Assembly: GCA_006969385.1 (NCBI GenBank)
Contig: CP030884.1
Location: 4,644,249-4,708,248, forward strand
Length of the DNA: 64,000 bases
Direction of reading: 5' to 3'
DNA from: Planctomycetaceae bacterium
GTDB taxonomy: Bacteria; Planctomycetota; Phycisphaerae; UBA1845; UTPLA1
Numbering within the stretch: the stretch's first letter is position 1; every line of letters begins with the position of its first letter. Below the pieces are notes generated by a model. It was given only the letters and a program-made list of their open reading frames with translations, searched no databases and was not told the DNA's origin. Below, piece after piece: positions 32,634 through 41,095 of this stretch. Position numbers and translations under genes: made by a program.

Positions 32634-33719
32634 TTAATTCGGTAACGACTTCGACGGCATTTCGGGTGCGTCGAGGAATCGTGCCAGCGTCTTGGCACGC
32701 ACCTCGTCCGTCGCCGACCACACCAGGAAAAACATCGCTTCGCGCGCGAGGCGTTGCGCATCGCGCTGACGGATAAAGCCCGAGCCCTTCGCAAACGTTA
32801 AGCACGTCATCGCCAAGCGCATCAGCAACTCGTTCACCGACACGCGAATCTCCGCTTTCGGGATTTCGTCACCATCGCCTTTGTCGAGTCGTGCCGCCGT
32901 TTTAAAGATGCGTTCGCGAATGGCCGTATAACGCGTGAGCGCGTCGTCCGCCAAGTCCGCTAAATGACCGGACGATTCGCGCGAATGGCGTTTGATTTTA
33001 TTAGCCAGCGCACCGGCCAAGCCCAAGCCTGCCGACGATACCACTAAAGACTTCACCGGCGTGCGGCGTTGCAGCGCGTTGTCCGATGCGTCGCGCAGGA
33101 TATGTTCCTTACCTAAGCGCACGCTTCGACAGCGCACCTCGCACGTTTGGCTCGCCTCCAGCGCCATCAGATTCATCGGGCGATCCAACACCACGCCCTT
33201 CGCATCCGTAGGCACCATCGCCAGCACTTGTTGGCCATCGGAAAGGATCGCCCCCGTGACAATGAAGTCGCACTCGTGCGCGCCCGTCACCCAAGGCATA
33301 AAACCGTTCAGAATGTAACCGTCGCGCACGGCCTCGGCCTGCATCGCCGCCTTGCCGCGGCGCTTGCTCGTCGTAAGTTGGCTGATGCCGACCGACGTCA
33401 TCACCTTGTGCTTGCACAACAGCGGCAGCCACTTGTCCTTCAAGTCGTCACGGTCAGACCCAATGATGAATTCGACGGCACCATCGCGCTGGGTAAGGAT
33501 CAGCAGGCAGGCCATGCAGCCGGCGGCGACCGCCTCGTAAGCGCGCACCTGCAACATCGGGTCGAGTTGCATGCCGCCGTATTGTTCGGGGATGACCCAG
33601 GTCCACGCCCCCGCATCCGTTAGGTGCTGAATCGACTTTTCCGGCCACACACCCTCCACATCGTAATGCGTGGCCAGGCGGGAGAGATTCTTCGTCAGTT
33701 GTTTGAGTCCATCATCCAT
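32634..33719 (-). CDS. Acyl-CoA dehydrogenase-family protein
   Basis: A 361-residue protein. The N-terminal helical domain includes AWTWVIPEQYGGMQLDPM; the middle beta domain LNGFMPWVTGAHECDFIVTGAI; then the C-terminal helices. This is the acyl-CoA dehydrogenase (FAD) fold, but it is somewhat shorter than the common 380-390 residues. The usual catalytic Glu position is not obvious, so it may act on another substrate or be a relative such as a flavin monooxygenase. FAD dependence is family knowledge; the substrate is unknown. No other beta-oxidation gene is in the window. Confidence 0.8.
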   Translation of the reverse strand: MDDGLKQLTKNLSRLATHYDVEGVWPEKSIQHLTDAGAWTWVIPEQYGGMQLDPMLQVRAYEAVAAGCMACLLILTQRDGAVEFIIGSDRDDLKDKWLPLLCKHKVMTSVGISQLTTSKRRGKAAMQAEAVRDGYILNGFMPWVTGAHECDFIVTGAILSDGQQVLAMVPTDAKGVVLDRPMNLMALEASQTCEVRCRSVRLGKEHILRDASDNALQRRTPVKSLVVSSAGLGLAGALANKIKRHSRESSGHLADLADDALTRYTAIRERIFKTAARLDKGDGDEIPKAEIRVSVNELLMRLAMTCLTFAKGSGFIRQRDAQRLAREAMFFLVWSATDEVRAKTLARFLDAPEMPSKSLPN

Positions 33720-34053
33720 TTACTTCGATTCTAGCATTCTCCCGGCGACGGATGGTCGGAGGGCCCATATTCGTCGCGAAAAGGCTGCGACGCGACGCCT
33801 TGGTTAGCATTCGCCAATGAATTGAGCTGCGCGCTTTTAAGAATCGGCGGCCTGCTGCTTCGGAACATTGACAATATTCCTTAAAGGTCGTCGCTTAGCG
33901 GCATGCCTAGCCAAGGCCGCGTGCGACGCCCAAATTGCCACTGAAAAATCACGGCAGCGCCTCCTGCTTGCTTACCTGCCTAGGCCCCGACAACGACGCG
34001 TTGATCACCGGAAGAAAATTTCCGCATATCGGGCGATTTGGCCTCGGTAGCAG
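33720..34053. other. Intergenic region upstream of the atp operon
   Basis: Between divergent genes. No gene or repeat is supported; a candidate promoter for the atp operon follows it at 34054. Confidence 0.5.
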
Positions 34054-34083
34054 TTGACACCCTTTGCAGGTCCGATTTAGACT
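34054..34083 (+). promoter_or_regulatory. Candidate sigma-70 promoter of the atp operon
   Basis: A perfect TTGACA -35 box (34054-34059) is followed after 18 bases by TAGACT (34078-34083), a 4-of-6 match to the -10 box. Transcription would start near 34090. Confidence 0.55.
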
Positions 34084-34092
34084 CCGCGCGAG

Positions 34093-34422
34093 TTGCGGCA
34101 GACAGCCGCAGTCACGAAAAACTGCGGTGGCGATGCCACTAAATTTTTTTGCCAGACTTTGTTCTTTTTTTCACAAAGTCCGAATCAGAGCCCATCCGGA
34201 GGCCCGCAACGCGACAGCGATGCAAAGCTGCTCGCGACCGGCTTCCGGTACATGGCGTTGACCTTTGAATTTGTCGGCCTACTCGCCATTTTCGGCTTCG
34301 TCGGCTTGAAGGTGGATGAAAAGTACGACTTCGAGCCGTGGGGCTTGCTGACCGGCCTGTTCGTCGGGCTAGCACTGGGCTTAACGACGATGGTTAAACA
34401 ACTCGAGAAGTTTAACCGCTGA
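34093..34422 (+). CDS. AtpZ/AtpI-like small membrane protein
   Basis: The convincing part begins near residue 40 (RDSDAKLLATGFRYMALTFEF) and contains two hydrophobic helices (FVGLLAIFGFVGLKVDEKYD and WGLLTGLFVGLALGLTTMVK), the AtpZ pattern of proteins preceding F-type ATP synthase genes; these help assemble the c-ring or move ions. The start is unsettled. The ATG at 34093 would be almost at the predicted transcript start and gives an unlikely Cys/Phe-rich lead; the ATG at 34252 would cut into conserved sequence; GGAGG at 34198-34202 has no in-frame start codon just after it. The coordinates give the longest frame. Confidence 0.75.
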   Translation: MRQTAAVTKNCGGDATKFFCQTLFFFSQSPNQSPSGGPQRDSDAKLLATGFRYMALTFEFVGLLAIFGFVGLKVDEKYDFEPWGLLTGLFVGLALGLTTMVKQLEKFNR

Positions 34423-34429
34423 GGAAGTT

Positions 34430-34846
34430 TTGAAACTCGCCGTTTGCTGTGCCATTTCGCTCTTGCTCGCCTGCTGCCTTACGACAGCGATCGGTTATGC
34501 GCCGTCTGCCTCGCGCTGGGGATCCGATGGCACCGATAGCTTGCTCGCTGTTGGCGTCATTTGTTTGTGTTCGTCGCTGCTGGCCCTCGCACCGTTGGGG
34601 TTTGTCGCTCCTCGATATCCCGAATATATCGGGCAGGCGGGTCTGGCGGCGACTGTACTCCGACTCATGCTGACCATGGGTGCGTTGGTGGCCTATCAGG
34701 TTTTGATGACGCCCCACTTGCAATCATTTCTTTTCTGGGCGCCGATCTTTTACCTCTTGCTGTTGGCGATTGAGACCGGATTCGGTGTTGCCATGGTAAA
34801 GAAGTATTATCGAGTCCCCCCGCAACAGGATGGAGCCGCATCGTGA
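34430..34846 (+). CDS. AtpI-like membrane protein
   Basis: A 138-residue protein with four hydrophobic segments (CAISLLLACCLTTAIGYA, LLAVGVICLCSSLLALAPLG, LMLTMGALVAYQVLM and APIFYLLLLAIETGFGVAM). Position between the AtpZ-like gene and atpB is that of the ATP synthase subunit I gene. Sequence similarity to AtpI is weak, so the name rests on context. The start is a TTG at 34430; its GAGGAAG ribosome site overlaps the upstream stop. Its stop overlaps the atpB start (GTGA), so these genes are translationally coupled. Confidence 0.75.
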   Translation: MKLAVCCAISLLLACCLTTAIGYAPSASRWGSDGTDSLLAVGVICLCSSLLALAPLGFVAPRYPEYIGQAGLAATVLRLMLTMGALVAYQVLMTPHLQSFLFWAPIFYLLLLAIETGFGVAMVKKYYRVPPQQDGAAS

Positions 34847-35946
34847 GTATGCAATTGCTTGCCGCAGGCGATCCGATGTCGCACGTGCTGCCACATAACC
34901 TTGTGGAAAAGCCCTTATTCCATGTGCCCGTCGATTTGAAGAGCCCCTTCATCGATCTGTTTCACATTCAACCGCACGACACCTATTTCACTAATCATCT
35001 ATTGATGTCGTTGGTGGGTGCGGCGATTCTGCTGGCCTTCTTCCCATTGCTCGGTCGCAAGTATGCCGCGATGGCGGCGGGCGGCCCCGAACAGTTGGTC
35101 CCACGCGGATTCTCGAATCTTATTGAAGCGGTCATGCAATTCATTCGTAATGAAGTCGTGCGACCGGTGCTGGAAGAAAAGACGGACCGGTTCATGCCGT
35201 TCTTGTGGACGCTATTTTTCTATATCCTGATTTGCAATCTCCTCGGCATGATTCCGCTGGGTGAGATCATTGGTGCCCTGACGGGTGGCAAGGTCCAGCA
35301 TTTTGGTGGAACCGCGACCGGCAACATCATGATCACGGCGGGGCTTGCCTTCGTCACGTTTATCACGATCCACTTCTCGGGCGCGAAAGAGGTATATCGC
35401 CAACTGGTCGACGGCACCTACGGTCATCATCACGAACACGATGAAAACCACGCGCTGCATGGAGAGGGCCACTCCTACGGACTGGCCCATGACGCGGAAC
35501 ACCCCGCTCCCCATTCCACCGATGCGGGTAAGTCGCCTGCGGTAGCGGCCATCATGGCGCCGCTGCTCTACGTTTGGAATTTCGCCCCCCACGTGTTTAT
35601 GCCCGAGAAGATTGCCGGCCCGATGGACTTTTTGCTGGTCATCGCGGACGTGTTCATGTGGGCGATTTTGTTGCTCCTTGAAGGCATCGGTGCCCTCGTA
35701 AAGCCGTTTGCGTTGGCAATTCGTTTGTTCGCCAACATGGTCGCCGGGCACGTGGTGCTGGCCTCGATTTTGGCATTAGCGCTAACGCTTAGCACGACCA
35801 TGCAGAAGTCAACCGTCGGCGTGGCCGTCGTGATTGGCTGTGCCGCCTTAAGTTGCCTTGAATTGTTCGTGGCCTTCCTTCAGGCGTACGTATTTGTTTT
35901 CCTTTCAACGTTGTTCATCGCGGCGTCGGTATCGCCGGAACATTAA
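34843..35946 (+). CDS. atpB: ATP synthase subunit a
   Basis: A 367-residue Fo subunit, longer than the usual 240-290. Core motifs are present: NLLGMIPLGE, and LAIRLFANMVAGHVV with the essential Arg that meets the c-ring carboxylate. Helices run through FLSTLFIAASV at the end. The extra length includes a His/Asp/Glu-rich insertion (about residues 194-230: GHHHEHDENHALHGEGH and further His) inside a loop. This looks like a metal-binding or proton-buffering segment, though related planctomycete subunits may also carry such loops. The GTG at 34843 has GGAG 7 bases upstream; an ATG at 34849 is the alternative. Confidence 0.95.
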   Translation: MSMQLLAAGDPMSHVLPHNLVEKPLFHVPVDLKSPFIDLFHIQPHDTYFTNHLLMSLVGAAILLAFFPLLGRKYAAMAAGGPEQLVPRGFSNLIEAVMQFIRNEVVRPVLEEKTDRFMPFLWTLFFYILICNLLGMIPLGEIIGALTGGKVQHFGGTATGNIMITAGLAFVTFITIHFSGAKEVYRQLVDGTYGHHHEHDENHALHGEGHSYGLAHDAEHPAPHSTDAGKSPAVAAIMAPLLYVWNFAPHVFMPEKIAGPMDFLLVIADVFMWAILLLLEGIGALVKPFALAIRLFANMVAGHVVLASILALALTLSTTMQKSTVGVAVVIGCAALSCLELFVAFLQAYVFVFLSTLFIAASVSPEH

Positions 35947-36108
35947 GGCTTAGAGGAAGCGCAAAACAAAAAGTGAACCCGTTGCGATGATCGCGACGGC
36001 TCAACGAAGCGCGGTTGGGACAGTCGGCGTCCTGGCCTTACTCGAAAAAGACAGCCGACAATATATTCATAGCAGGCGATCGCGGATCGCTGAAGAGGGA
36101 GTACTGAC

Positions 36109-36390
36109 ATGGTTGATTTGCTTGCAGAAGGCACGCAGTTGTTCGGCGACAAGGGTCTCGTGGCTCTGGGTGCCGGGCTGGGTGCGGGCCTGGTCACGAT
36201 GGGTGCCGCCAAAGGTATCGGTCACTTGGCTGGCGAAGCCGTTAGCGGTATCGCCCGACAGCCGGAAGCCGGCGGTCGTATCTTTACGTCGCTGATTATT
36301 GCGGCCGCTCTGATCGAAGGTTTCACCTTCTTCGCGCTGGTCGTTGCAAACGGCGTTGCCGGTTCGTTGGCCAAGATGGTCGGCGGCTAA
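36109..36390 (+). CDS. atpE: ATP synthase subunit c
   Basis: A 93-residue two-helix proteolipid of the c-ring. The Gly-rich first helix shows LGAGLGAGLVTMGAAKGIG; the polar loop is ARQPEAGG; the second helix has IAAALIEGFTFFALV with the ion-carrying Glu70. The Gln/Ser pattern of sodium-binding rings (ES after the Glu) is absent, so proton use is inferred. GGGAG precedes the ATG. The 160-base gap after atpB has no obvious repeat. Confidence 0.97.
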   Translation: MVDLLAEGTQLFGDKGLVALGAGLGAGLVTMGAAKGIGHLAGEAVSGIARQPEAGGRIFTSLIIAAALIEGFTFFALVVANGVAGSLAKMVGG

Positions 36391-36493
36391 TTGCGCTTTC
36401 AAACAAAGTCGATGCCCGTGATTCGACACGTCGAAAACATCGGGCAACGATTTTGTTGCATTCTTGACTTCAATGACTCGCACAGGATTACTC

Positions 36494-37108
36494 ATGAACT
36501 CCAAGTGCATTCGAATATTCGGTTTCGCAGTCGTCTGCGTATTGATGGTGGCGTTACCAGCATTCGCCTCCGGAGCAGGCGATCACGCGGGTGGTGACCA
36601 TGGCGGCGAGAAGGGTCTGCTACACTGGGACCTCGGTGCGGCGCTATGGTCAATTGCCGTATTCGTCGTTCTACTGCTGATCCTGCGCGTGGCCGCATGG
36701 AAGCCCATTCTAAAGGGGCTTAACGATCGCGAGAACTTTATCACCTCGTCGATCCAAGATGCGAAAATCGAACGCGAAAAGGCCGAGCAGATGATGGCGG
36801 AATACACCGCCAAGCTCGAAGCCGCCGGCGATAAGGCCGGTGAAATCGTTGAAGAAGCGCGGCGCGACGCCGACGAAACGCGCAAGCGCATCGTCGCCGA
36901 AGCTAAGGCCGAAGCGGAAGCCGCAGCCGACCGCGCCAAACGCGATATCGAACTGGCCCGCAACGACGCGGTGAAACGCATGCACGACGACGCCATCGAA
37001 TTGGCCACCGCCGTCGCCAGTAAGTTGATTCAGAAAGAACTCAACGCCAGCGATCATCAGGCGTTGATCGATGAATCGTTGTCCGAACTGAATCGGATGA
37101 ACAACTAA
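36494..37108 (+). CDS. atpF: ATP synthase subunit b
   Basis: A 204-residue protein. Unusually for subunit b it has a signal-like N-terminus (CIRIFGFAVVCVLMVALPAFASG), then a short His/Gly segment, and then the true membrane helix (LGAALWSIAVFVVLLLILRVAAWKPI). The rest is the long charged helix of the peripheral stalk (EREKAEQMMAEYTAKLEAAG and onward). Signal-bearing b subunits occur in some other phyla. The ATG at 36494 has AGGA just upstream; earlier in-frame starts (36464, 36473) lack one. Cell-membrane location with the stalk in the cytoplasm. Confidence 0.95.
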   Translation: MNSKCIRIFGFAVVCVLMVALPAFASGAGDHAGGDHGGEKGLLHWDLGAALWSIAVFVVLLLILRVAAWKPILKGLNDRENFITSSIQDAKIEREKAEQMMAEYTAKLEAAGDKAGEIVEEARRDADETRKRIVAEAKAEAEAAADRAKRDIELARNDAVKRMHDDAIELATAVASKLIQKELNASDHQALIDESLSELNRMNN

Positions 37109-37325
37109 GCAATTGATTTGCGAACGATGGTCGCAGCCGTGTTGCGACCAACGGTCGCTACGATGTTTAGTGACCGACGATCGCGATGAAGTATGGCGAT
37201 CGAAGATCGCATGAACTCCCTCTCCCTTGTAGGGAGAGGGTTGGGGTGAGGGTTACCACCGGCGACGCAATCGTAACCGGCAAGACCTCCACCGAGATAA
37301 ACGTAAAGACGCCACGGGACGACAG
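37109..37325. repeat. Repeats in the atpF-atpH gap, including family D copy 2
   Basis: The 217-base gap holds a GGTCGCA/TGCGACC hairpin (near 37129-37149), several GATCG-rich palindromic turns and, at 37216-37254, CTCCCTCTCCCTTGTAGGGA followed by GAGGGTTGGGGTGAGGGTT. This last is the same hairpin repeat as at 9796-9836. It interrupts an operon that is tightly packed in most bacteria. Confidence 0.75.
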
Positions 37326-37928
37326 ATGGCATCAGACTACGACAATTCGCAAGGCGCTGCCGCCGTTTACGCCGAGAGCATGTTGCAACTCGCTGAAGAG
37401 CGCAACATCGCTGACGACATCGGTGCCGAACTGGCCGATATCGCACAGCTTTGGAAGGACTCGCCCGAGTTCGCCGGCATGATGCGCAGCGCCGCCATCG
37501 ATGACGACGCCCGCCGCGAAAGCATCAAGAAGATCTTCACCGGCAAAGTGAATGAGCTGGTGCTCAATCTCATGCTGGTGCTCAACGATAAGCATCGCGC
37601 CGCGTCACTACCGTACGTATGCGATGCCTATCGCAAAAAGCTCGACGAAAAGCACGGTCGCGAAGATGTCTTTGTGACCTCGGCGGTCGAACTCAACGAC
37701 GCCCAACGCGATAAGATTCGCGCTGAAGTCAAGCGCATCACTGGCTTTGAGGCAAGCCTGCGCGAATCGATCGATGCCAGCCTTATCGGCGGTATGCGCA
37801 TTCTCATTCGCGACCGCCTCATGGATTTCACCGTAAAGCGGCGTTTGGGCCGCATGAAAAATGAACTGCTGCGCAGCGGCGATAGCAACCTTCGCAATCA
37901 ATCGGCACGTTTCGTGACGGAAGGCTAA
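37326..37928 (+). CDS. atpH: ATP synthase subunit delta
   Basis: A 200-residue F1 subunit linking the peripheral stalk to alpha/beta. The N-terminal helical bundle starts ASDYDNSQGAAAVYAESMLQ and the conserved C-terminal region reads IDASLIGGMRILIRDRLMDFTVKRRLGRM, seen in pieces SLIGGMRILI and DFTVKRRLGRM. The length is normal to slightly long. The ATG at 37326 follows a repeat-filled gap, and the ribosome site is weak (GGGAC). It is 11 bases before atpA. Confidence 0.93.
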   Translation: MASDYDNSQGAAAVYAESMLQLAEERNIADDIGAELADIAQLWKDSPEFAGMMRSAAIDDDARRESIKKIFTGKVNELVLNLMLVLNDKHRAASLPYVCDAYRKKLDEKHGREDVFVTSAVELNDAQRDKIRAEVKRITGFEASLRESIDASLIGGMRILIRDRLMDFTVKRRLGRMKNELLRSGDSNLRNQSARFVTEG

Positions 37929-37939
37929 AGGCAGAAGTT

Positions 37940-39580
37940 ATGAAGATTCAGGTTGACGAAATAACGTCGGTCATCAAACAGGAAATCGCCCAGTACAGCG
38001 AGCAGTTGGACGCGGCGGAAGTGGGTAAGGTCATCAGCGTTGGTGACGGCGTGACCCAAATCCACGGCCTCGGCAACGCGATGGCCGGCGAAATGATCGA
38101 ATACGAAAACGGTGCCATCGGCCAGGTCATGAACCTGGAAGAAAACACCGTTGGTGCGGTCGTTCTCGGTGACTATCTCGAGATCAAAGAGGGCGATACG
38201 GCCAAAAGCACCGGCAAACTGCTGAGCGTTCCAGTCGGCGAATCGCTCATCGGTCGCGTGGTCGATCCGCTCGGTCGCCCGCTCGATGGCAAGGGTGCTA
38301 TCTCCGGCGGTCAGACCTGGCCGCTCGAATTCAAGGCTCCCGGCATTGCCGAACGCCAGCCGGTTACCGAACCACTGCAAACCGGTATCAAGGCCATCGA
38401 CAGCATGATTCCGATCGGTCGCGGTCAGCGTGAACTGATCATTGGCGACCGTAAGACGGGTAAGACCGCCATCGCCCTCGATACGATCATCAATCAGAAG
38501 GATTCCGGCGTTATTTGTGTTTACGTCGCCATCGGTCAGAAAGAATCGACCGTGGCGAGCGTTGTTGAAGCACTGCGCGAACAAGGCGCGATGGATTACA
38601 CCATCGTGGTCTCGGCCGCGTCGAGTGACTCGGCTCCGTTGCAATACATCGCGCCCTACTCGGGATGTGCGATGGCCGAATATCTCATGTACACGCAAGG
38701 TAAGGCCACGCTGTGCATCTACGATGACTTGTCGAAGCAGGCGCAGGCCTATCGACAGTTGTCGTTGCTGCTGCGTCGCCCGCCGGGTCGCGAAGCGTAT
38801 CCCGGTGACGTGTTTTATCTCCACAGCCGCTTGCTCGAACGCTCTTGTAAGTTGGCCGAGCGCTACGCCATCGTCCCTGCCGGTCAGGGTTACAAAGAAG
38901 GCGGCGTCAACGGTAAGACGTACGTCGGTGTGCCCGGCAAGCACGAAGCACAAAGCGAAGTCGGCGATGGTCAGGAAGTGGCAACCGACCCGACGTCGGG
39001 TGGTTCGCTAACGGCCCTGCCCGTGATCGAAACGCTGGAAGGTGAAGTTTCCGCTTACATTCCGACCAACGTAATTTCGATTACCGACGGTCAGATTTAC
39101 CTCGAACCCGATCTGTTCTTCGCCGGTATTCGCCCCGCCATTAACGTGGGTATTTCGGTGAGCCGCGTGGGTGGTAACGCCCAGATCAAGGCCATGAAGA
39201 AGATCGCCGGTTCGCTGCGTTTGGACTTGGCGGCCTATCGCGAGTTGGAAGCGTTTGCCCAGCTGGGTACCGAGCTTGACGCGGCCACGCAACAGCAGCT
39301 CGATCGCGGTGCCCGCATGGTCGAATTGCTCAAGCAGGGTCAGTTCAAGCCATACGACGTTATCGATCAGGTCATCAGTATCTTCGCTGGCGCGAAGGGC
39401 TATCTCGACGACCTGCCGATCGATAAGGTCGAAGACTTCGAAGAAAAGATGCTTGCTTACTTCCGCGATGAGATTCCGGAAGTGCGCAACGAACTTGCCA
39501 CGCAGAAAGCGCTGACCGACGAATTGGTGCCGAAGATGGAAAATGGTATCAAGACGTTTAAGGATCGCTATACCAACTAA
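37940..39580 (+). CDS. atpA: ATP synthase subunit alpha
   Basis: A 546-residue F1 subunit, slightly longer than the usual 500-515. The P-loop is GDRKTGKT (169-176). Also present: VDPLGRPLDGKG, TGIKAIDSMIPIGRGQRELI, IYDDLSKQAQAYRQLSLLLRRPPGREAYPGDVFYLHSRLLER (in pieces DDLSKQAQAYRQ and PPGREAYPGDVFYLHSRLL), and SVSRVGGNAQ. An insertion after PAGQGYKEGGVNGKTYVG (about 315-350) is not found in the E. coli protein. Alpha binds nucleotide without catalysing its cleavage. It is 11 bases downstream of atpH. Confidence 0.98.
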   Translation: MKIQVDEITSVIKQEIAQYSEQLDAAEVGKVISVGDGVTQIHGLGNAMAGEMIEYENGAIGQVMNLEENTVGAVVLGDYLEIKEGDTAKSTGKLLSVPVGESLIGRVVDPLGRPLDGKGAISGGQTWPLEFKAPGIAERQPVTEPLQTGIKAIDSMIPIGRGQRELIIGDRKTGKTAIALDTIINQKDSGVICVYVAIGQKESTVASVVEALREQGAMDYTIVVSAASSDSAPLQYIAPYSGCAMAEYLMYTQGKATLCIYDDLSKQAQAYRQLSLLLRRPPGREAYPGDVFYLHSRLLERSCKLAERYAIVPAGQGYKEGGVNGKTYVGVPGKHEAQSEVGDGQEVATDPTSGGSLTALPVIETLEGEVSAYIPTNVISITDGQIYLEPDLFFAGIRPAINVGISVSRVGGNAQIKAMKKIAGSLRLDLAAYRELEAFAQLGTELDAATQQQLDRGARMVELLKQGQFKPYDVIDQVISIFAGAKGYLDDLPIDKVEDFEEKMLAYFRDEIPEVRNELATQKALTDELVPKMENGIKTFKDRYTN

Positions 39581-39757
39581 CGCGACGCCACTCGATCGGA
39601 GCCGCGCCCGCGTTTGTCAGTGCCGCGCCCGTAAGGAAGCGGTAACGGTAATAAAAACACGAAGCGGTTGTAACCTACCGCAGTCGCAACAAAGGCAATG
39701 AAACGTTCGGTCAGCAGCAACTTGACTGTTGGCTCGAAACAAACTGAGACGTAACGC
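39581..39757. repeat. Dispersed repeat family E copy 3, in the atpA-atpG gap
   Basis: The 177-base gap contains GAGCCGCGCCCGCG at 39598 and TGCCGCGCCCGTAAGGAAGC at 39621, variants of the repeat at 9711 and 9917. The remainder shows no gene. Confidence 0.7.
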
Positions 39758-40645
39758 ATGGCCAATGCCCGACAAATCGTAAAACGCCGCAAGGCTGTTT
39801 CGAACACGCGCAAGATCACGCGCACCATGCAGTTGATCGCCACGGCTCGGTATCAACAGGCCTTTAAGCGCGCGACCGAAACCAAGCCGTACACCGAGAA
39901 GATCACGCAGCTCGTACACGAGCTATCCGCCGCCACCAGCGGCAAGACCGAGCACGGCTTGATGCGCGAGAACACCGAGGCGAATAAAGACCTCGTGCTG
40001 GTACTAACGGCTAACCGCGGTTTGTGCGGTGGTTACAACACCAACATCCTGCGGCGCTTCGAAGAGCTGGTCCGCAGCGAACCGGGGCGCGAGCGCGAGA
40101 TTCACGTGGTAGGTAAGAAGGGCATCGCCTATTGCCGCTTCTTCGGTCACAAAGTTTCCAACCCGATTACCGAGATCGATGACCGCCCGCGCTTTGAGCA
40201 GGTCGAACCGCTCGCGTCGGATTTCATGGAACGATACCAAAACGGCGAATTTGCCAACGTGTATATCGTTTACATGAAGTTCTATTCGGCCGGTCGTCAA
40301 ACCCCCGAAGTCATGCACCTGTTGCCGCTGCGTCAGGAAGAAGCCGCCCCCGCGGCTGGTGAAGCTGCCGCCAAGCCTAAAGGCGTTGCCGAATACGAGT
40401 TTTCGCCCGAGCCTGAAAAGTTGCTCGCGAAACTCTTGCCGCAGACGGTCAAGATTCGCATGTTCCAGGCGTTCACGGACATGGCCGTTAGCGAAAACGT
40501 CGCTCGGATGGTCGCGATGAAAGCCGCCACCGACGCCGCCGGCGACATGATCAAGAGCCTCTCGCGGCAATACAACCGCGCGCGACAAACGCAGATTACG
40601 ATGGAATTGTTGGATATCGTGGGAGGGGCGGAAGCGCTGAATTAG
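39758..40645 (+). CDS. atpG: ATP synthase subunit gamma
   Basis: A 295-residue rotor shaft protein. The N-terminus shows KRRKAVSNTRKITRTMQLIATARYQQ and the C-terminus MVAMKAATDAAGDMIKSLSRQYNRARQTQITMELLDIVGGAEAL (in pieces AATDAAGDMI and NRARQTQIT), the two halves of the coiled coil. LVLTANRGLCGGYNTNI is the conserved central motif. A short Ala/Lys/Pro-rich insertion (EEAAPAAGEAAAKPKG) lies near residue 195. Start ATG at 39758. It is followed by a four-helix-bundle cassette instead of atpD directly. Confidence 0.97.
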   Translation: MANARQIVKRRKAVSNTRKITRTMQLIATARYQQAFKRATETKPYTEKITQLVHELSAATSGKTEHGLMRENTEANKDLVLVLTANRGLCGGYNTNILRRFEELVRSEPGREREIHVVGKKGIAYCRFFGHKVSNPITEIDDRPRFEQVEPLASDFMERYQNGEFANVYIVYMKFYSAGRQTPEVMHLLPLRQEEAAPAAGEAAAKPKGVAEYEFSPEPEKLLAKLLPQTVKIRMFQAFTDMAVSENVARMVAMKAATDAAGDMIKSLSRQYNRARQTQITMELLDIVGGAEALN

Positions 40646-40684
40646 CGAGTGCAAATTGCAAAGTGAAAAATGCAAAGTGCAGAA
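40646..40684 (+). repeat. Left TGCAAA-type flank of the four-helix cassette
   Basis: Three spaced units (TGCAAATTGCAAAGTG, ATGCAAAGTGC) starting right after the atpG stop. The right flank at 41096-41131 carries the same units inverted. Confidence 0.8.
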
Positions 40685-41056
40685 GGCTCAGAATCTGGCA
40701 AGATCGATATCGTTGGGCGTACTTACACGTTCGCCCTTCGGATTGTTCGGATTCGAAAAGTAGTCCCATCCGATACCGCAAGCCATGTGTTGTGGCGACA
40801 ACTTGTTCGCTCCGGCACCAGTGTTGGAGCGAATGTTGAAGAAGCACAATCCGCACAATCTCCCAAAGAGTTTGTACGGAAAATGAACATCGCACTGTCT
40901 GAAAGTCGCGAAGCCTATTATTGGCTTAGGCTGTTTCGAGACAACTCGATAATTGACGAACAACGCCTCAACGATCTTATCGATGAGGCAAGACAAATAA
41001 TGAAAATTTTGGGCGCGATTGTTAGCACCGCCCGTAAGAGAATGGAGAACGGGTAG
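40670..41056 (+). CDS. Four-helix-bundle protein (23S rRNA intervening-sequence protein family)
   Basis: A 128-residue helical protein: RTYTFALRIVRIRKVVPSD, WRQLVRSGTSVGANVEEAQSAQS, MNIALSESREAYYWLRLF and ARQIMKILGAIVSTARKRM. This is the TIGR02436/S23 family (QLxRSxTSxGANxxEA signature). Members are small, often found in intervening sequences of 23S rRNA genes or as scattered genes, with unclear function. Here it sits between atpG and atpD on the same strand, bounded by inverted TGCAAA-type repeats, and its ATG lies inside the left repeat. Read-through from the atp promoter would express it. It looks like a mobile cassette and not an ATP synthase component. Confidence 0.9.
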   Translation: MQSAEGSESGKIDIVGRTYTFALRIVRIRKVVPSDTASHVLWRQLVRSGTSVGANVEEAQSAQSPKEFVRKMNIALSESREAYYWLRLFRDNSIIDEQRLNDLIDEARQIMKILGAIVSTARKRMENG

Positions 41057-41095
41057 AGAACGAAATTAAGAGCGCAGAATGTGGGCATCACAGCC

